From: a virus
Reading direction: 5' to 3' (one strand)
DNA length: 27,154 nt
IMG/VR virus record: IMGVR_UViG_3300031963_000782
Location: 1 to 27,154 of that record
This document shows, in pieces, positions 1 to 7,153 of the stretch. Every line of letters begins with the position of its first letter. Within the stretch, counting starts at the first letter, position 1. A program made the position numbers and the translations under genes. The notes under the pieces were generated by a model. It made no database searches, was not told the DNA's origin, and worked only from the letters and a program-made list of their open reading frames with translations.

Positions 1-620
1 CGGGCTTGAAACGTAACCTGACGAATACCAGCAGTGTTTGGAGCGGTAATGCTTAAATTATTAAATGTATTAATTGCTTCAAACGAATGAGTCCCAACAG
101 GTGTTGCTGTAAAAGAAACATTATAAAATGTCACGCCTTGTGAAGTTGCGGGACCGCCTGTAAATGTTGCGCCAGTCGATGAACATACTATTGTAGATGT
201 TCCAGCATTAAAAGTTAGGTTTGTATTTGTCCCAAAAGATATAGGGGCGGTACTACTCAACGTCACCGTAGACGATCCAAGATTTATCGTGCGGGTGTTG
301 CTGTTGCTGGAGGATAGTTGAGTTGCGGTGACGGCATTATTGTTGGTAGTGAATGTGCCAGCCGTTAAAGTAATCGCCCCAGAACAGGTTAACGTACCAC
401 CAAGACTCAATGTCGCAGCAGCAGCATTGATCGTTACCGAAATTACCGATGCGTTGTAATTGGTTGTAATAGTCGGAGAGCCGGAGTTTCCGTCAATCGT
501 TACATCATCAGACGCACCCGGAACACTTGCGCCACCGGCCCCGCCAGACGTGGCAGACCAGTTAGTTGTGTTTGTTGTGCTCCAAGTGCCAGAGCCGCCA
601 ACCCAAAAACGTGCGGCCAT
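1..620 (-). CDS. Beta-rich tail/adhesin-like structural protein (3' end outside window)
   Basis: An uninterrupted minus-strand frame runs from an ATG at 620 off the left edge, giving the first 206 residues. It opens MAARFWVGGSGTW and continues as a Gly/Ser/Thr/Asn-rich protein full of short alternating beta-type segments (for example VTIDGNSG, ATLSLGGTLTCSG, TRTINLGSSTVTL). This pattern is typical of beta-solenoid phage tail or adhesin proteins starting with an RFWVGG-type motif. The start lies 2 nt after the stop of the 69-aa gene, with AAAGG about 7 nt upstream. Position at the end of the structural operon fits a virion appendage. No catalytic motif is visible. Function is inferred from composition and place; the C-terminal part is not seen. 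Confidence 0.72.
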   Translation of the reverse strand, partial: MAARFWVGGSGTWSTTNTTNWSATSGGAGGASVPGASDDVTIDGNSGSPTITTNYNASVISVTINAAAATLSLGGTLTCSGAITLTAGTFTTNNNAVTATQLSSSNSNTRTINLGSSTVTLSSTAPISFGTNTNLTFNAGTSTIVCSSTGATFTGGPATSQGVTFYNVSFTATPVGTHSFEAINTFNNLSITAPNTAGIRQVTFQA

Positions 621-622
621 GG

Positions 623-832
623 CTAAGCCTTTACATACTTAACGCCGTCGATCTCAATAAACTCTGGCTCAGGCTCAGGAACAGGAGGCGCAGTCACAAC
701 AGCAATCCAGTTGTCGCGGCGCTGCTCTTTCATGGTTTGAATCTCTGCTTCCGTAAACGTGTGATCGTCCGGAAGGTGCAGAGCGTCAGCAAATTTGCCA
801 TGAGGAGTTTCAAATTCAAAGTCAATCTTCAT
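623..832 (-). CDS. Small conserved-type phage protein, 69 aa
   Basis: The 69-aa acidic product starts MKIDFEFETPHGKF and ends with FIEIDGVKYVKA, with a proline/glutamate stretch (PPVPEPEPEF) before the end. AAGGTG sits about 8 nt before the ATG, a good ribosome-binding site. It lies between the 140-aa probable structural protein and the beta-rich tail protein, so it is translated with the virion genes. I do not recognise a named family. A minor virion component or assembly factor would fit the location, but nothing in the sequence shows it. Confidence 0.7.
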   Translation of the reverse strand: MKIDFEFETPHGKFADALHLPDDHTFTEAEIQTMKEQRRDNWIAVVTAPPVPEPEPEFIEIDGVKYVKA

Positions 833-843
833 GGCAAATCACC

Positions 844-1266
844 TTATGCAATACGAATGATGGCGTTAGACGCATCCGCAGTCGGGAACTGGACAACAAA
901 GTCACCACTGGTCGAGGTCTTGTCAGACCCAAAGTCCAATACAGCGATGGCTCGATTAGACTTGCTGCTGTTGTAAATTAACGCGCCACGCGCAGTAATA
1001 GATGCACTCGACCACGTAGAGTCTGAAAAGTCTACAAACGCAGTCGTACCACTAGAGCTAATCGTGGCCCCCGCGAGCGTGTTTCCACCCGTGGTGTATC
1101 CAGACCCACTGGCGACCTCGTTCGTGCTGCTGTAGGTCGTCGTAGTGGCATCCAGCGTAGCCGATGAAGTGTACAGAGCGATCTTGAGAGTGTCTGTATC
1201 CAGATCGTGAGTGCCACCAAGAAGTTCAGTTTTGAAGCTGGTGCACATTGCTTGGGTGATAGGCAT
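844..1266 (-). CDS. Putative virion structural protein, 140 aa
   Basis: The product begins MPITQAMCTSFKTELLGG and continues with DTLKIALYTSSATL, a serine/threonine/glycine-rich centre and a C-terminus GDFVVQFPTADASNAIIRIA. I recall this architecture (TQAMCTSFK... LKIALYTS... FPTADASNAIIRI) as a recurrent beta-rich protein of phages with SU10-like capsid modules, usually unnamed; this is recall, not a search. It lies 3 nt downstream of the adaptor gene, consistent with a head-tail or tail component. No enzymatic motif is seen. Confidence 0.72.
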   Translation of the reverse strand: MPITQAMCTSFKTELLGGTHDLDTDTLKIALYTSSATLDATTTTYSSTNEVASGSGYTTGGNTLAGATISSSGTTAFVDFSDSTWSSASITARGALIYNSSKSNRAIAVLDFGSDKTSTSGDFVVQFPTADASNAIIRIA

Positions 1267-1269
1267 TTC

Positions 1270-1890
1270 TTACCTCTTTGCGAGAGTCATTACCATAGGA
1301 TTACCGCTGTACTCTCCACCGTCATCCGACTTGGTAAGATCATCCAGCGCCCGAGAATACAACCCAGCCCATACCGCAAGCCTTGCGTCATTCATCAGGT
1401 AAGGCTCGGCTTCCGACAGAGATCCATACAACAGCAGATCAGGGCAGGTTGTCATGAATGCATTCGTACTGGTGCTGTCACTCAAAAATGTTGGCGCAGC
1501 ATAGTACAGCATATAAACCGTGTAATTCGTATCTGGGACCGGAGCCAACTGGATCTCGTCCGACAAAATCGTGTAGTTATTTGGCTTGCCTGATTCCTGA
1601 GTCCTGGCGTTTCTGGTAAACGTAGACGGGGACAGATAGTTCAGCGGCTGCTCTGGATTGGTATCCAGGTAGAGATTACGCATCTCGATGAAGTCAGTCG
1701 GCAACCCAACAGTGCTATCACCACCGGTTGCAGACGTATAGGCTAGTTTCAACATCTGCCGAATACGCAGATTGCGACGAAGCCTAACCTCTGCCAGCCG
1801 GATAAAGTCAGGAATCTGGCTAGTGAGATCGCTTCTTGCGAGATAGCTTGCGATCGTGCTTTTGAGATCGCTGTACGTTGCTAGGGCCAT
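1270..1890 (-). CDS. Head-tail adaptor protein (SU10-adaptor type)
   Basis: This 206-aa protein starts MALATYSDLKSTIASYLARSDLT and contains IPDFIRLAEVRLRRNLRI, followed by LPTDFIEMRNLYLD and a late YYAAPTFLSD segment. These are hallmarks of the small adaptor ring proteins of SU10/phiEco32-like podoviruses, which sit under the portal and join head to tail. The start is fixed by the family-typical MA-TYSDL opening, although it puts the first 71 nt inside the upstream glycosyltransferase gene in another frame; the SD (GGGATG) is weak. Its place downstream of portal and capsid supports the role. Confidence 0.82.
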   Translation of the reverse strand: MALATYSDLKSTIASYLARSDLTSQIPDFIRLAEVRLRRNLRIRQMLKLAYTSATGGDSTVGLPTDFIEMRNLYLDTNPEQPLNYLSPSTFTRNARTQESGKPNNYTILSDEIQLAPVPDTNYTVYMLYYAAPTFLSDSTSTNAFMTTCPDLLLYGSLSEAEPYLMNDARLAVWAGLYSRALDDLTKSDDGGEYSGNPMVMTLAKR

Positions 1891-2521
1891 TTATGTCATC
1901 CCAGCCATAAGTTTTAACCCCGATATGCCCAATGTGCATAGACAAATCGTGGTCAACAAACACAGGAACATCATTCTCAAGACACCTGACGCAGAACGTC
2001 ACATCCTCGCCAATGACATTTCCATGATCCGTCCAGATAATGTCATGCCAAGGTTTCGGTATCTTTTTGAATACTTCCGACCTCACAAGTGTAACACCGA
2101 ACCCCACAGCGGTCACTTGTTCGATCCCAGACTTGCCCCGGCTCTCAATCTTCGTCCAGACCTGTTTAACGGCCCCAGGATCGCTTTTGTCGATCTTTAG
2201 GTTCATTGCCGTTGGCATAATCGGTTCGCGCCTTGTAGTGGCGTTTACGCCGATTAGCGGGACATCCCTTGCAAGCAGTATCTCAACAGTGTCTGCCGGA
2301 AACCGCATATCGCTGTCAATCCATAAGACAGCGTCTGCACCCCATTCCATAGCCTCGTCAGCAAGTTTTTCTCTCTGAGTGAAAATTAGTGTTCCTGGCA
2401 TCTGCAAAAGCTGGATCTCATTCCTTCCACGCTTTGCCTCATACGCACAGAGTCGAGCCAGATCAAAAGCAAACCCCGCCAGCACATTGTCCCGGCAGGG
2501 CACACAGATCGCAATCTTCAT
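1820..2521 (-). CDS. GT-A-fold glycosyltransferase-like protein
   Basis: A 233-aa protein opening MKIAICVPCRDNV, a typical first beta strand of GT-A nucleotide-sugar transferases. A DxD-type metal-binding motif is present in AVLWIDSDMRFP (residues about 64-75, D69/D71), followed by a later GEDVTFCVRC segment matching the 'EDxxF' acceptor/catalytic region of GT2-like enzymes. AGGGGG and GGTAGG lie just before the ATG. It is embedded between a 102-aa gene and the adaptor. Possible roles are glycosylation of virion proteins or of host surface sugars. The C-terminus is basic (KHDRKLSRKKRSH) and overlaps the adaptor gene by 71 nt. Confidence 0.75.
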   Translation of the reverse strand: MKIAICVPCRDNVLAGFAFDLARLCAYEAKRGRNEIQLLQMPGTLIFTQREKLADEAMEWGADAVLWIDSDMRFPADTVEILLARDVPLIGVNATTRREPIMPTAMNLKIDKSDPGAVKQVWTKIESRGKSGIEQVTAVGFGVTLVRSEVFKKIPKPWHDIIWTDHGNVIGEDVTFCVRCLENDVPVFVDHDLSMHIGHIGVKTYGWDDINGPSNVQRSQKHDRKLSRKKRSH

Positions 2522-2530
2522 CCTACCCCC

Positions 2531-2839
2531 TTAGACGCTACCAGGGTACGTTCTCCACACCCTGTTGTCAGGATCATTCAGCCACTGTTTGAACGCTCTT
2601 TCATCCTGTACCGCAAACCCACGCATGATTTTTTTCTTATTCAGATCGTCAATCACCGTAAAAGGTAATCGAGCGACATGAGTCATGACGTTATCGATCT
2701 TTCGGGTTGCGTTGTCAACTTGGATTTTGTTCGCTTCGATAATGTGAGAAACGTCCTGCTTAGTTTCCAGGACGACAACATCATCCAGCTTATGCGCTAT
2801 CGTGTAGCGCCCCTCACCAACCGAAAATAGTTCTGACAT
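2531..2839 (-). CDS. Hypothetical protein next to the capsid gene, 102 aa
   Basis: The product MSELFSVGEGRYTIAHKLDD... is a mixed alpha/beta sequence with a central segment rich in charged and polar residues (EANKIQVDNATRKIDNVM) and a C-terminus QWLNDPDNRVWRTYPGSV. It follows the major capsid gene after about 40 nt that hold a strong hairpin, and no clear Shine-Dalgarno sequence lies in the 8 nt between hairpin and ATG. I do not recognise a named family. Location suggests a head-associated accessory protein, but that is inference only. Confidence 0.7.
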   Translation of the reverse strand: MSELFSVGEGRYTIAHKLDDVVVLETKQDVSHIIEANKIQVDNATRKIDNVMTHVARLPFTVIDDLNKKKIMRGFAVQDERAFKQWLNDPDNRVWRTYPGSV

Positions 2840-2846
2840 ATTAGGG

Positions 2847-2874
2847 GAGGGAGGCAGGTTTCCCCACCTCCCTC
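2847..2874 (-). other. Strong intergenic RNA hairpin after the major capsid gene
   Basis: On the minus strand a 12-bp stem (GAGGGAGGTGGG with CCTGCCTCCCTC, two G-U pairs) encloses a GAAA tetraloop of the stable GNRA class. It lies directly after the capsid stop codon and 7 nt before the next ATG. No U-tract follows, so it is not a standard intrinsic terminator. It could protect the 3' end of a processed capsid mRNA, act as a partial terminator, or block translation of the next gene. Confidence 0.6.
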
Positions 2875-2879
2875 TTTAC

Positions 2880-3824
2880 TTACAGAGCCGGGTTCAGGTC
2901 AGCCACGATTCCATGAGCCGCCTCATTCCGCATTTCCAGCGTGAACTCAGCAATAAGCTGGGTCTTCTCGCTGTCACCGGTACGAGCCAGATCATTCGTC
3001 GCAAACGGACGCAGATACGCAACCGCTGCATACTCAGGATCAAGCAGCAGTGCGTCACGGGTACGCATGAACCTGTCGGGAACCACGCTGAGCGTCGAGA
3101 AATCGCTCATATAGACATCCGCAGCGCCGATAATGGTCGTCGGCTGATCACCAGGAGCCATATAACGCTGAGCAGCAATACCGGCAAACGCCGATACTTT
3201 TTGCTTCAGACCGCTATTGACCACCAGCAGCTTCGGATTTCCACCCGAAACAAACACCTCAGCAACTACATCCTTCAGCAACTGCTCGGTAAAGGTACGG
3301 GTAGCACCATCCGAACGGGTCGAAACACCAATCGTCGTGGGATCAGTGCCAGACGTGCCAGCGGAAGAGTTCGTTTTCAGGTACGACAGGATCGCGCCGA
3401 GTTTCCGAGCGGTCGTGGAGTTACCAGCAGTCTGACCCTGGTTAGCAGTCAGGATGGTTTCCATGTCGCGCTTGAGTTCTTGCGACGCTTTGCTCAACTG
3501 ATACGCCTTCTCAGACTTCCGGCCAGCCTTGTTAACAGCCTCAAGGGTGTTAGAAATCTGGATCGTCTTTTGAACGATCTGGCAGTAGTTACCAAGACGG
3601 GTCGTCGGGCTGATCGTGGTAGCCGTAGCATCGGCACCTTCAACCGCAGCGTTAGCACTCGTCGCAGCAGCCAGCGAGTCAGTCTGCCACTCGTGATAAA
3701 CAGCAGTCGCCTTGGTGCGAGCAAGGGTCGAAAGAATCGGGGTTTCGGTCGGGCTGATGTCATAGATGACATCGATAAGATCCTCGCGCTGACCAATCGC
3801 GCTATGTGCGGTAAAAGTTGACAT
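2880..3824 (-). CDS. Major capsid protein (DUF5309/SU10 major head protein type)
   Basis: The 314-aa protein opens MSTFTAHSAIGQREDLIDVIYDISPTETPILS and contains TKATAVYHEWQTDSLA, GNYCQIVQKTIQISNTLEAV and a C-terminal half with VVPDRFMRTRDALLLDPEYAAVAYLRPF. This order matches the HK97-fold major head proteins of SU10-like phages (DUF5309). It builds the icosahedral shell. The gene follows the scaffold by 11 nt, the usual scaffold-capsid order. The opposite strand is also open for about 300 codons; this is read as a codon-bias shadow. Confidence 0.9.
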   Translation of the reverse strand: MSTFTAHSAIGQREDLIDVIYDISPTETPILSTLARTKATAVYHEWQTDSLAAATSANAAVEGADATATTISPTTRLGNYCQIVQKTIQISNTLEAVNKAGRKSEKAYQLSKASQELKRDMETILTANQGQTAGNSTTARKLGAILSYLKTNSSAGTSGTDPTTIGVSTRSDGATRTFTEQLLKDVVAEVFVSGGNPKLLVVNSGLKQKVSAFAGIAAQRYMAPGDQPTTIIGAADVYMSDFSTLSVVPDRFMRTRDALLLDPEYAAVAYLRPFATNDLARTGDSEKTQLIAEFTLEMRNEAAHGIVADLNPAL

Positions 3825-3835
3825 TTGAGTTAATC

Positions 3836-4750
3836 CTACAAGAATCGTTCAAAAATAGCCGCAGCGTCTTTGGCTTTGCCTGACTGCCGCAGCACCTTTC
3901 GCTGTGTTTGATACTGTTTCTGCTCAGGTGGCGCACTATTAGCAGCACCCGGCCTCAACATTTTCGGTGCCTCTGTAACCTTTTTGGTTACTTCAGGCTT
4001 CCCTTTGACAAGTTTGTCGTATTGGGAAGCCTTCCAAAGCGTCAACACAGCCCTGCTGTCGTATACCTGCGCTAGATCATCATCCGTGAAACCAACTTGT
4101 TTCGCATAGTCCCGGATCTCTGTGCGAACAACATTGCCTTTCTGTGGATCTGCGAATTCTGGAATCGCTTGAGCTAGTTTCTGCTGCTCTTCAGCCACCA
4201 ATTGCTGCAACCTCTGCTGATGCTCGGTTTGTTGCTGTAACGCAAGACGTTGCTTCTCAGCTTGAATCGCATACAACTGTTGCTGACGCTGCTGCTGCTC
4301 AGCGACCTTCACCGCATAACCAATCGGATCAGATTCCTTCAGCGCATTCAAATCTTCCTGCGGTTCCTGTTGTTTCAGCACCTGCTCAATCATCTCTAAG
4401 CGCTGGGCATACTGGTCACGCAGGGTTTTGGCTTGGTCAACAGCAGCTTTTTCAGCTTCAATCGCCTTACGCTGCTCTGCCAAAGCCTGAGTTTTCTGAG
4501 TGTAATCTTTGCCTTGCTGATAACCTTTAATCAGGTCATCGAGAGTAACCTCAACCTCCTCACCAGCCGCTTTTACACGGTAGCGTGGAGTTTCCTCGAC
4601 TTCCTGCTCTACAGCTTCAGTCTGCTCAATCTGTTCTTCCTGGGCTTCAGGAGTCGGCTGTTCGCCTTCCTCACCACCCATTAGTCCCATGATTGCCGCA
4701 GCGCCAGTATTTACATCCAGCGGAACACTTCCATTCGGATTGGTGTCCAT
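3836..4750 (-). CDS. Capsid scaffolding protein
   Basis: A 304-aa, highly charged protein. The N-terminus is acidic (GGEEGEQPTPEAQEEQIEQTE), followed by a short folded-looking piece RYRVKAAGEEVEVTLDDLIKGYQ and then a long Gln/Glu/Ala coiled coil from about residue 75 to 195. The C-terminus is basic and ends AKDAAAIFERFL. Acidic, coiled-coil and located immediately upstream of the major capsid gene is the standard profile of podovirus scaffolds, where the basic C-terminal end binds the capsid protein. No protease motif is visible, so maturation by cleavage is not indicated here. Confidence 0.8.
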   Translation of the reverse strand: MDTNPNGSVPLDVNTGAAAIMGLMGGEEGEQPTPEAQEEQIEQTEAVEQEVEETPRYRVKAAGEEVEVTLDDLIKGYQQGKDYTQKTQALAEQRKAIEAEKAAVDQAKTLRDQYAQRLEMIEQVLKQQEPQEDLNALKESDPIGYAVKVAEQQQRQQQLYAIQAEKQRLALQQQTEHQQRLQQLVAEEQQKLAQAIPEFADPQKGNVVRTEIRDYAKQVGFTDDDLAQVYDSRAVLTLWKASQYDKLVKGKPEVTKKVTEAPKMLRPGAANSAPPEQKQYQTQRKVLRQSGKAKDAAAIFERFL

Positions 4751-4758
4751 TCAAACCC

Positions 4759-4992
4759 CTATAAAATCTTCCATCGTTTAGACCTAATCTCAGTCGTTTC
4801 GGCTATCGCTTGGAAATGACTATAGATTTGATCTATTGCGCGGATCATTTTATAGGCTGCTTCGCGTTTGTCAATTTCGTCATCGTTGGATGACGTAATT
4901 ACATCTAAATGTATCTGCCGGACGTAATTTAATTCATTCCGAAATGAATCATCCAGCAATAGATTCCTTGCCCTCTCTGGCGTCATTCTCAT
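4759..4992 (-). CDS. Small helical protein between portal and scaffold, 77 aa
   Basis: The product MRMTPERARNLLLDDSFRNELNYVRQ... is predicted mostly helical and ends basic (EIRSKRWKIL). The ATG overlaps the portal stop codon (ATGA), so it is translationally coupled to the portal. Its base composition looks more AT-rich than the flanking portal and scaffold genes. Small helical proteins at this place in podovirus operons are common, but I cannot assign a family. A head-assembly helper is a reasonable guess from context only. Confidence 0.7.
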   Translation of the reverse strand: MRMTPERARNLLLDDSFRNELNYVRQIHLDVITSSNDDEIDKREAAYKMIRAIDQIYSHFQAIAETTEIRSKRWKIL

Positions 4993-7010
4993 CCGGGAAT
5001 CTCAACATTTCGAGTAATACCAGCGCCAATCTTGGCAGCTTTCAATTGCGCCTCAACCTCAAACTCCTGCTGTTTCAATTGCAACTCAGCAGCAGCCTTT
5101 TCCCTGGCAAGTTGAATATCAGCCTGAGCCTTTAGTCTTTGAGTTTCAATCGCAGCCATTGCTTTCTGCTGCTCGATTTGAATCTGCGCCTGAGCTTGGG
5201 CCATCATCGCATCCAAAGCCGGATTAGGCTGTGGTTGCTCTGGAGGAGGATTAGAAAGCGCTTGATCCTGTTCTGGTGTGATTTCCTTGAAGAACTCGGT
5301 AGAGTCTTTGAACCCTGCCGCCTCAATAAACCGTCCCAGGGTCAACCGATACTGACCGAGACTTACTAGCGGATTAGCAGGCCCGAGCGTCTGAAGAATC
5401 TGCTCCTGCTTTGCCAGAACCATCTGGAGCATCGCCATCTGTTCTTGCTTCGTACCAGTCCCAAGACCGACGGAGATCGATAGGTCGTACTGATTTGACC
5501 ATTCTCTTGGGTCCATCTCGACGAACTTACCGCGCATCCGAATAATGGTCGGCTTATCCTGATACTTGCAGACCAGTTGCAGAATGCCCTTAAACAGGCT
5601 TCTAAGGCCCGTCTCAGCGAAGATCCTGGCAATGAGTTCCAGCTTGCCCTGCTGTGCGCTAGTGACCGCAGCAACAGCCGCAGCGGTGACGTTAGCTAAG
5701 ACGTTAGGATCTAGCCCCTGTTGCGAATCCGACACCCCAGTTCGCTTCTGCTGAACACCGTCGAAATACTCCAGCATCGGGAATGCTTGACCAGCGACGG
5801 GGGTAACTTGTAGCGGAACAACAGCAGCAGGATTCTTCAGCCTAACCACGCCACCCGGAGTGACGTTAAGCAGGTCGTCCAGATTGACCTGACCTTCTAC
5901 AGCACCGACCCGAGCATTGTTCGTGAGATACAGGTTATCCAGCATCTGACGGACGAGCGTGGACTTGATAAGCTGAATGTCCATCGTCCTATCGGCCAAA
6001 GACTGACCAAAGAACTTGTGCGGGATCGGGATCGGGCAGATAACATGGAACGGACAATAGTCCGTCTGCTCGTTGCTCAGGATCTCGTTATTGCTGTAGA
6101 CGATCCTGCGGAACTCAGCAATCCCGTCCTCATCGAAATCCACATAGATATAGCACTCAAACACCTCGATCTCTTGCATGGCAGGATCAAGGCTGTTCTG
6201 CTCAAAAGGTTCCTCACCAGGGCTGTATCGCGCAACTTTTTCATCAGTAAAGTCCAGACTGTTGTAGACCGGGAGATTGTCTACGATCTGAGGATCGAAC
6301 CCCATCTGCAACAGTTCAGTCCTGGGCACCAGAGTCCGGTGCGCCATAAACGGAGCGTCTTGAACCGTTTTAGCCCGTTTGCTGACGATCAACTCTTCGG
6401 GAGGTACGTTCTCAATGACGATCTTGCCGTGCTTGTTTTGTTTCCGCACGACAACATTGAAGAACTGAGTCGCCATTACCTGACCGTCTGGACCCTGCAT
6501 CTCCTGCTCTACAACTTCTTGAGCGACGATCTGGCGAGATCCATCCGACATCAGCAGGACAAGCTCAGTCTCAGAGAGGTTTTGATAAACCTCCTCGATA
6601 ACGTCAATCTTCTCGTCCCAATAACATTTCACCGTTCCAGTCTTCTGGAGCAGTGCGTCCTTGAACCAGTGATGGAGAATCTGGAATCCAGGGTTTTGCT
6701 TGTAGAAAACCCAGTTTGCGTATTCCGTTGCCTGTTTAGCCCCGTCTTCATCTCCGGGACCGGTTGGCTCAAACCGGACAATATCGTCTGAGGCAGTGAA
6801 TACCCGGATCAACTGAGGCAGCGCACCGTCAATTGCTTCTGCGACCTCACCAGTGACAATCTGGCTGCGCCCCTCTACCTCGTTCCCGTAGGGATTTCGC
6901 AGGTAGTAATCCATTGACAGAGCGCGTTCTTCTGTCGTCTCCGTATCCAGATAACCGATAGCGTCATCGATCTCCGAGGATACTATTGCCTTCAGTCGGC
7001 CTTCGTCCAT
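4989..7010 (-). CDS. Portal protein
   Basis: At 673 aa this has the size and layout of P22/phiEco32-type portals. It has an N-terminal helical part with SMDYYLRNPYG and EGRSQIVTGEVAEAIDGALPQL, a beta-rich wing/stem region (residues about 100-330, including ENVPPEELIVSKRAKTV), a central block with GQSLADRTMDIQLIKSTLVRQ, and a Gln/Ala/Lys-rich coiled C-terminus from about residue 590. The portal forms the dodecameric DNA channel at one capsid vertex and docks the terminase. It lies downstream of terL and a 53-aa gene and upstream of scaffold and capsid, the canonical head-gene order. Confidence 0.9.
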   Translation of the reverse strand: MDEGRLKAIVSSEIDDAIGYLDTETTEERALSMDYYLRNPYGNEVEGRSQIVTGEVAEAIDGALPQLIRVFTASDDIVRFEPTGPGDEDGAKQATEYANWVFYKQNPGFQILHHWFKDALLQKTGTVKCYWDEKIDVIEEVYQNLSETELVLLMSDGSRQIVAQEVVEQEMQGPDGQVMATQFFNVVVRKQNKHGKIVIENVPPEELIVSKRAKTVQDAPFMAHRTLVPRTELLQMGFDPQIVDNLPVYNSLDFTDEKVARYSPGEEPFEQNSLDPAMQEIEVFECYIYVDFDEDGIAEFRRIVYSNNEILSNEQTDYCPFHVICPIPIPHKFFGQSLADRTMDIQLIKSTLVRQMLDNLYLTNNARVGAVEGQVNLDDLLNVTPGGVVRLKNPAAVVPLQVTPVAGQAFPMLEYFDGVQQKRTGVSDSQQGLDPNVLANVTAAAVAAVTSAQQGKLELIARIFAETGLRSLFKGILQLVCKYQDKPTIIRMRGKFVEMDPREWSNQYDLSISVGLGTGTKQEQMAMLQMVLAKQEQILQTLGPANPLVSLGQYRLTLGRFIEAAGFKDSTEFFKEITPEQDQALSNPPPEQPQPNPALDAMMAQAQAQIQIEQQKAMAAIETQRLKAQADIQLAREKAAAELQLKQQEFEVEAQLKAAKIGAGITRNVEIPG

Positions 7011-7153
7011 TTGTCTGACCTCTTTGTATACGGTCGTTTATCAGGCTGCAATTCTCTGACCTGATTTTCCAGTCGCTCTATCCGATCAGTTAACTCCTTG
7101 ACAACCTGATCGAACATTCTGCGATCCACAATGTAACCTTGAGGAATAATCAT
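6992..7153 (-). CDS. Coiled-coil small protein between terL and portal, 53 aa
   Basis: A 53-codon minus-strand gene starts with an ATG overlapping the terL stop (ATGA at 7153-7150) and ends 19 nt inside the portal gene. The product begins MIIPQGYIVDRRMFDQVV and then forms a leucine-zipper-like helix (VKELTDRIERLENQVREL, hydrophobic residues at heptad spacing), ending basic (DKRPYTKRSDKWTKAD). It fills exactly what would otherwise be a 139-nt gap in a gapless operon, which supports it as a gene. A small oligomeric head or packaging factor is possible; no family is recognised. Confidence 0.72.
   Translation of the reverse strand: MIIPQGYIVDRRMFDQVVKELTDRIERLENQVRELQPDKRPYTKRSDKWTKAD

Noticed and set aside
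2913-3821. 302-codon open frame on the plus strand opposite the major capsid gene
   Set aside because: It mirrors the capsid gene; codon bias of the capsid gene removes stops on the other strand. The Arg-rich product has no recognisable feature.
6018-6791. 257-codon plus-strand frame opposite the portal gene
   Set aside because: Antisense shadow of a strong gene; the product looks like random His/Leu/Arg-rich sequence.
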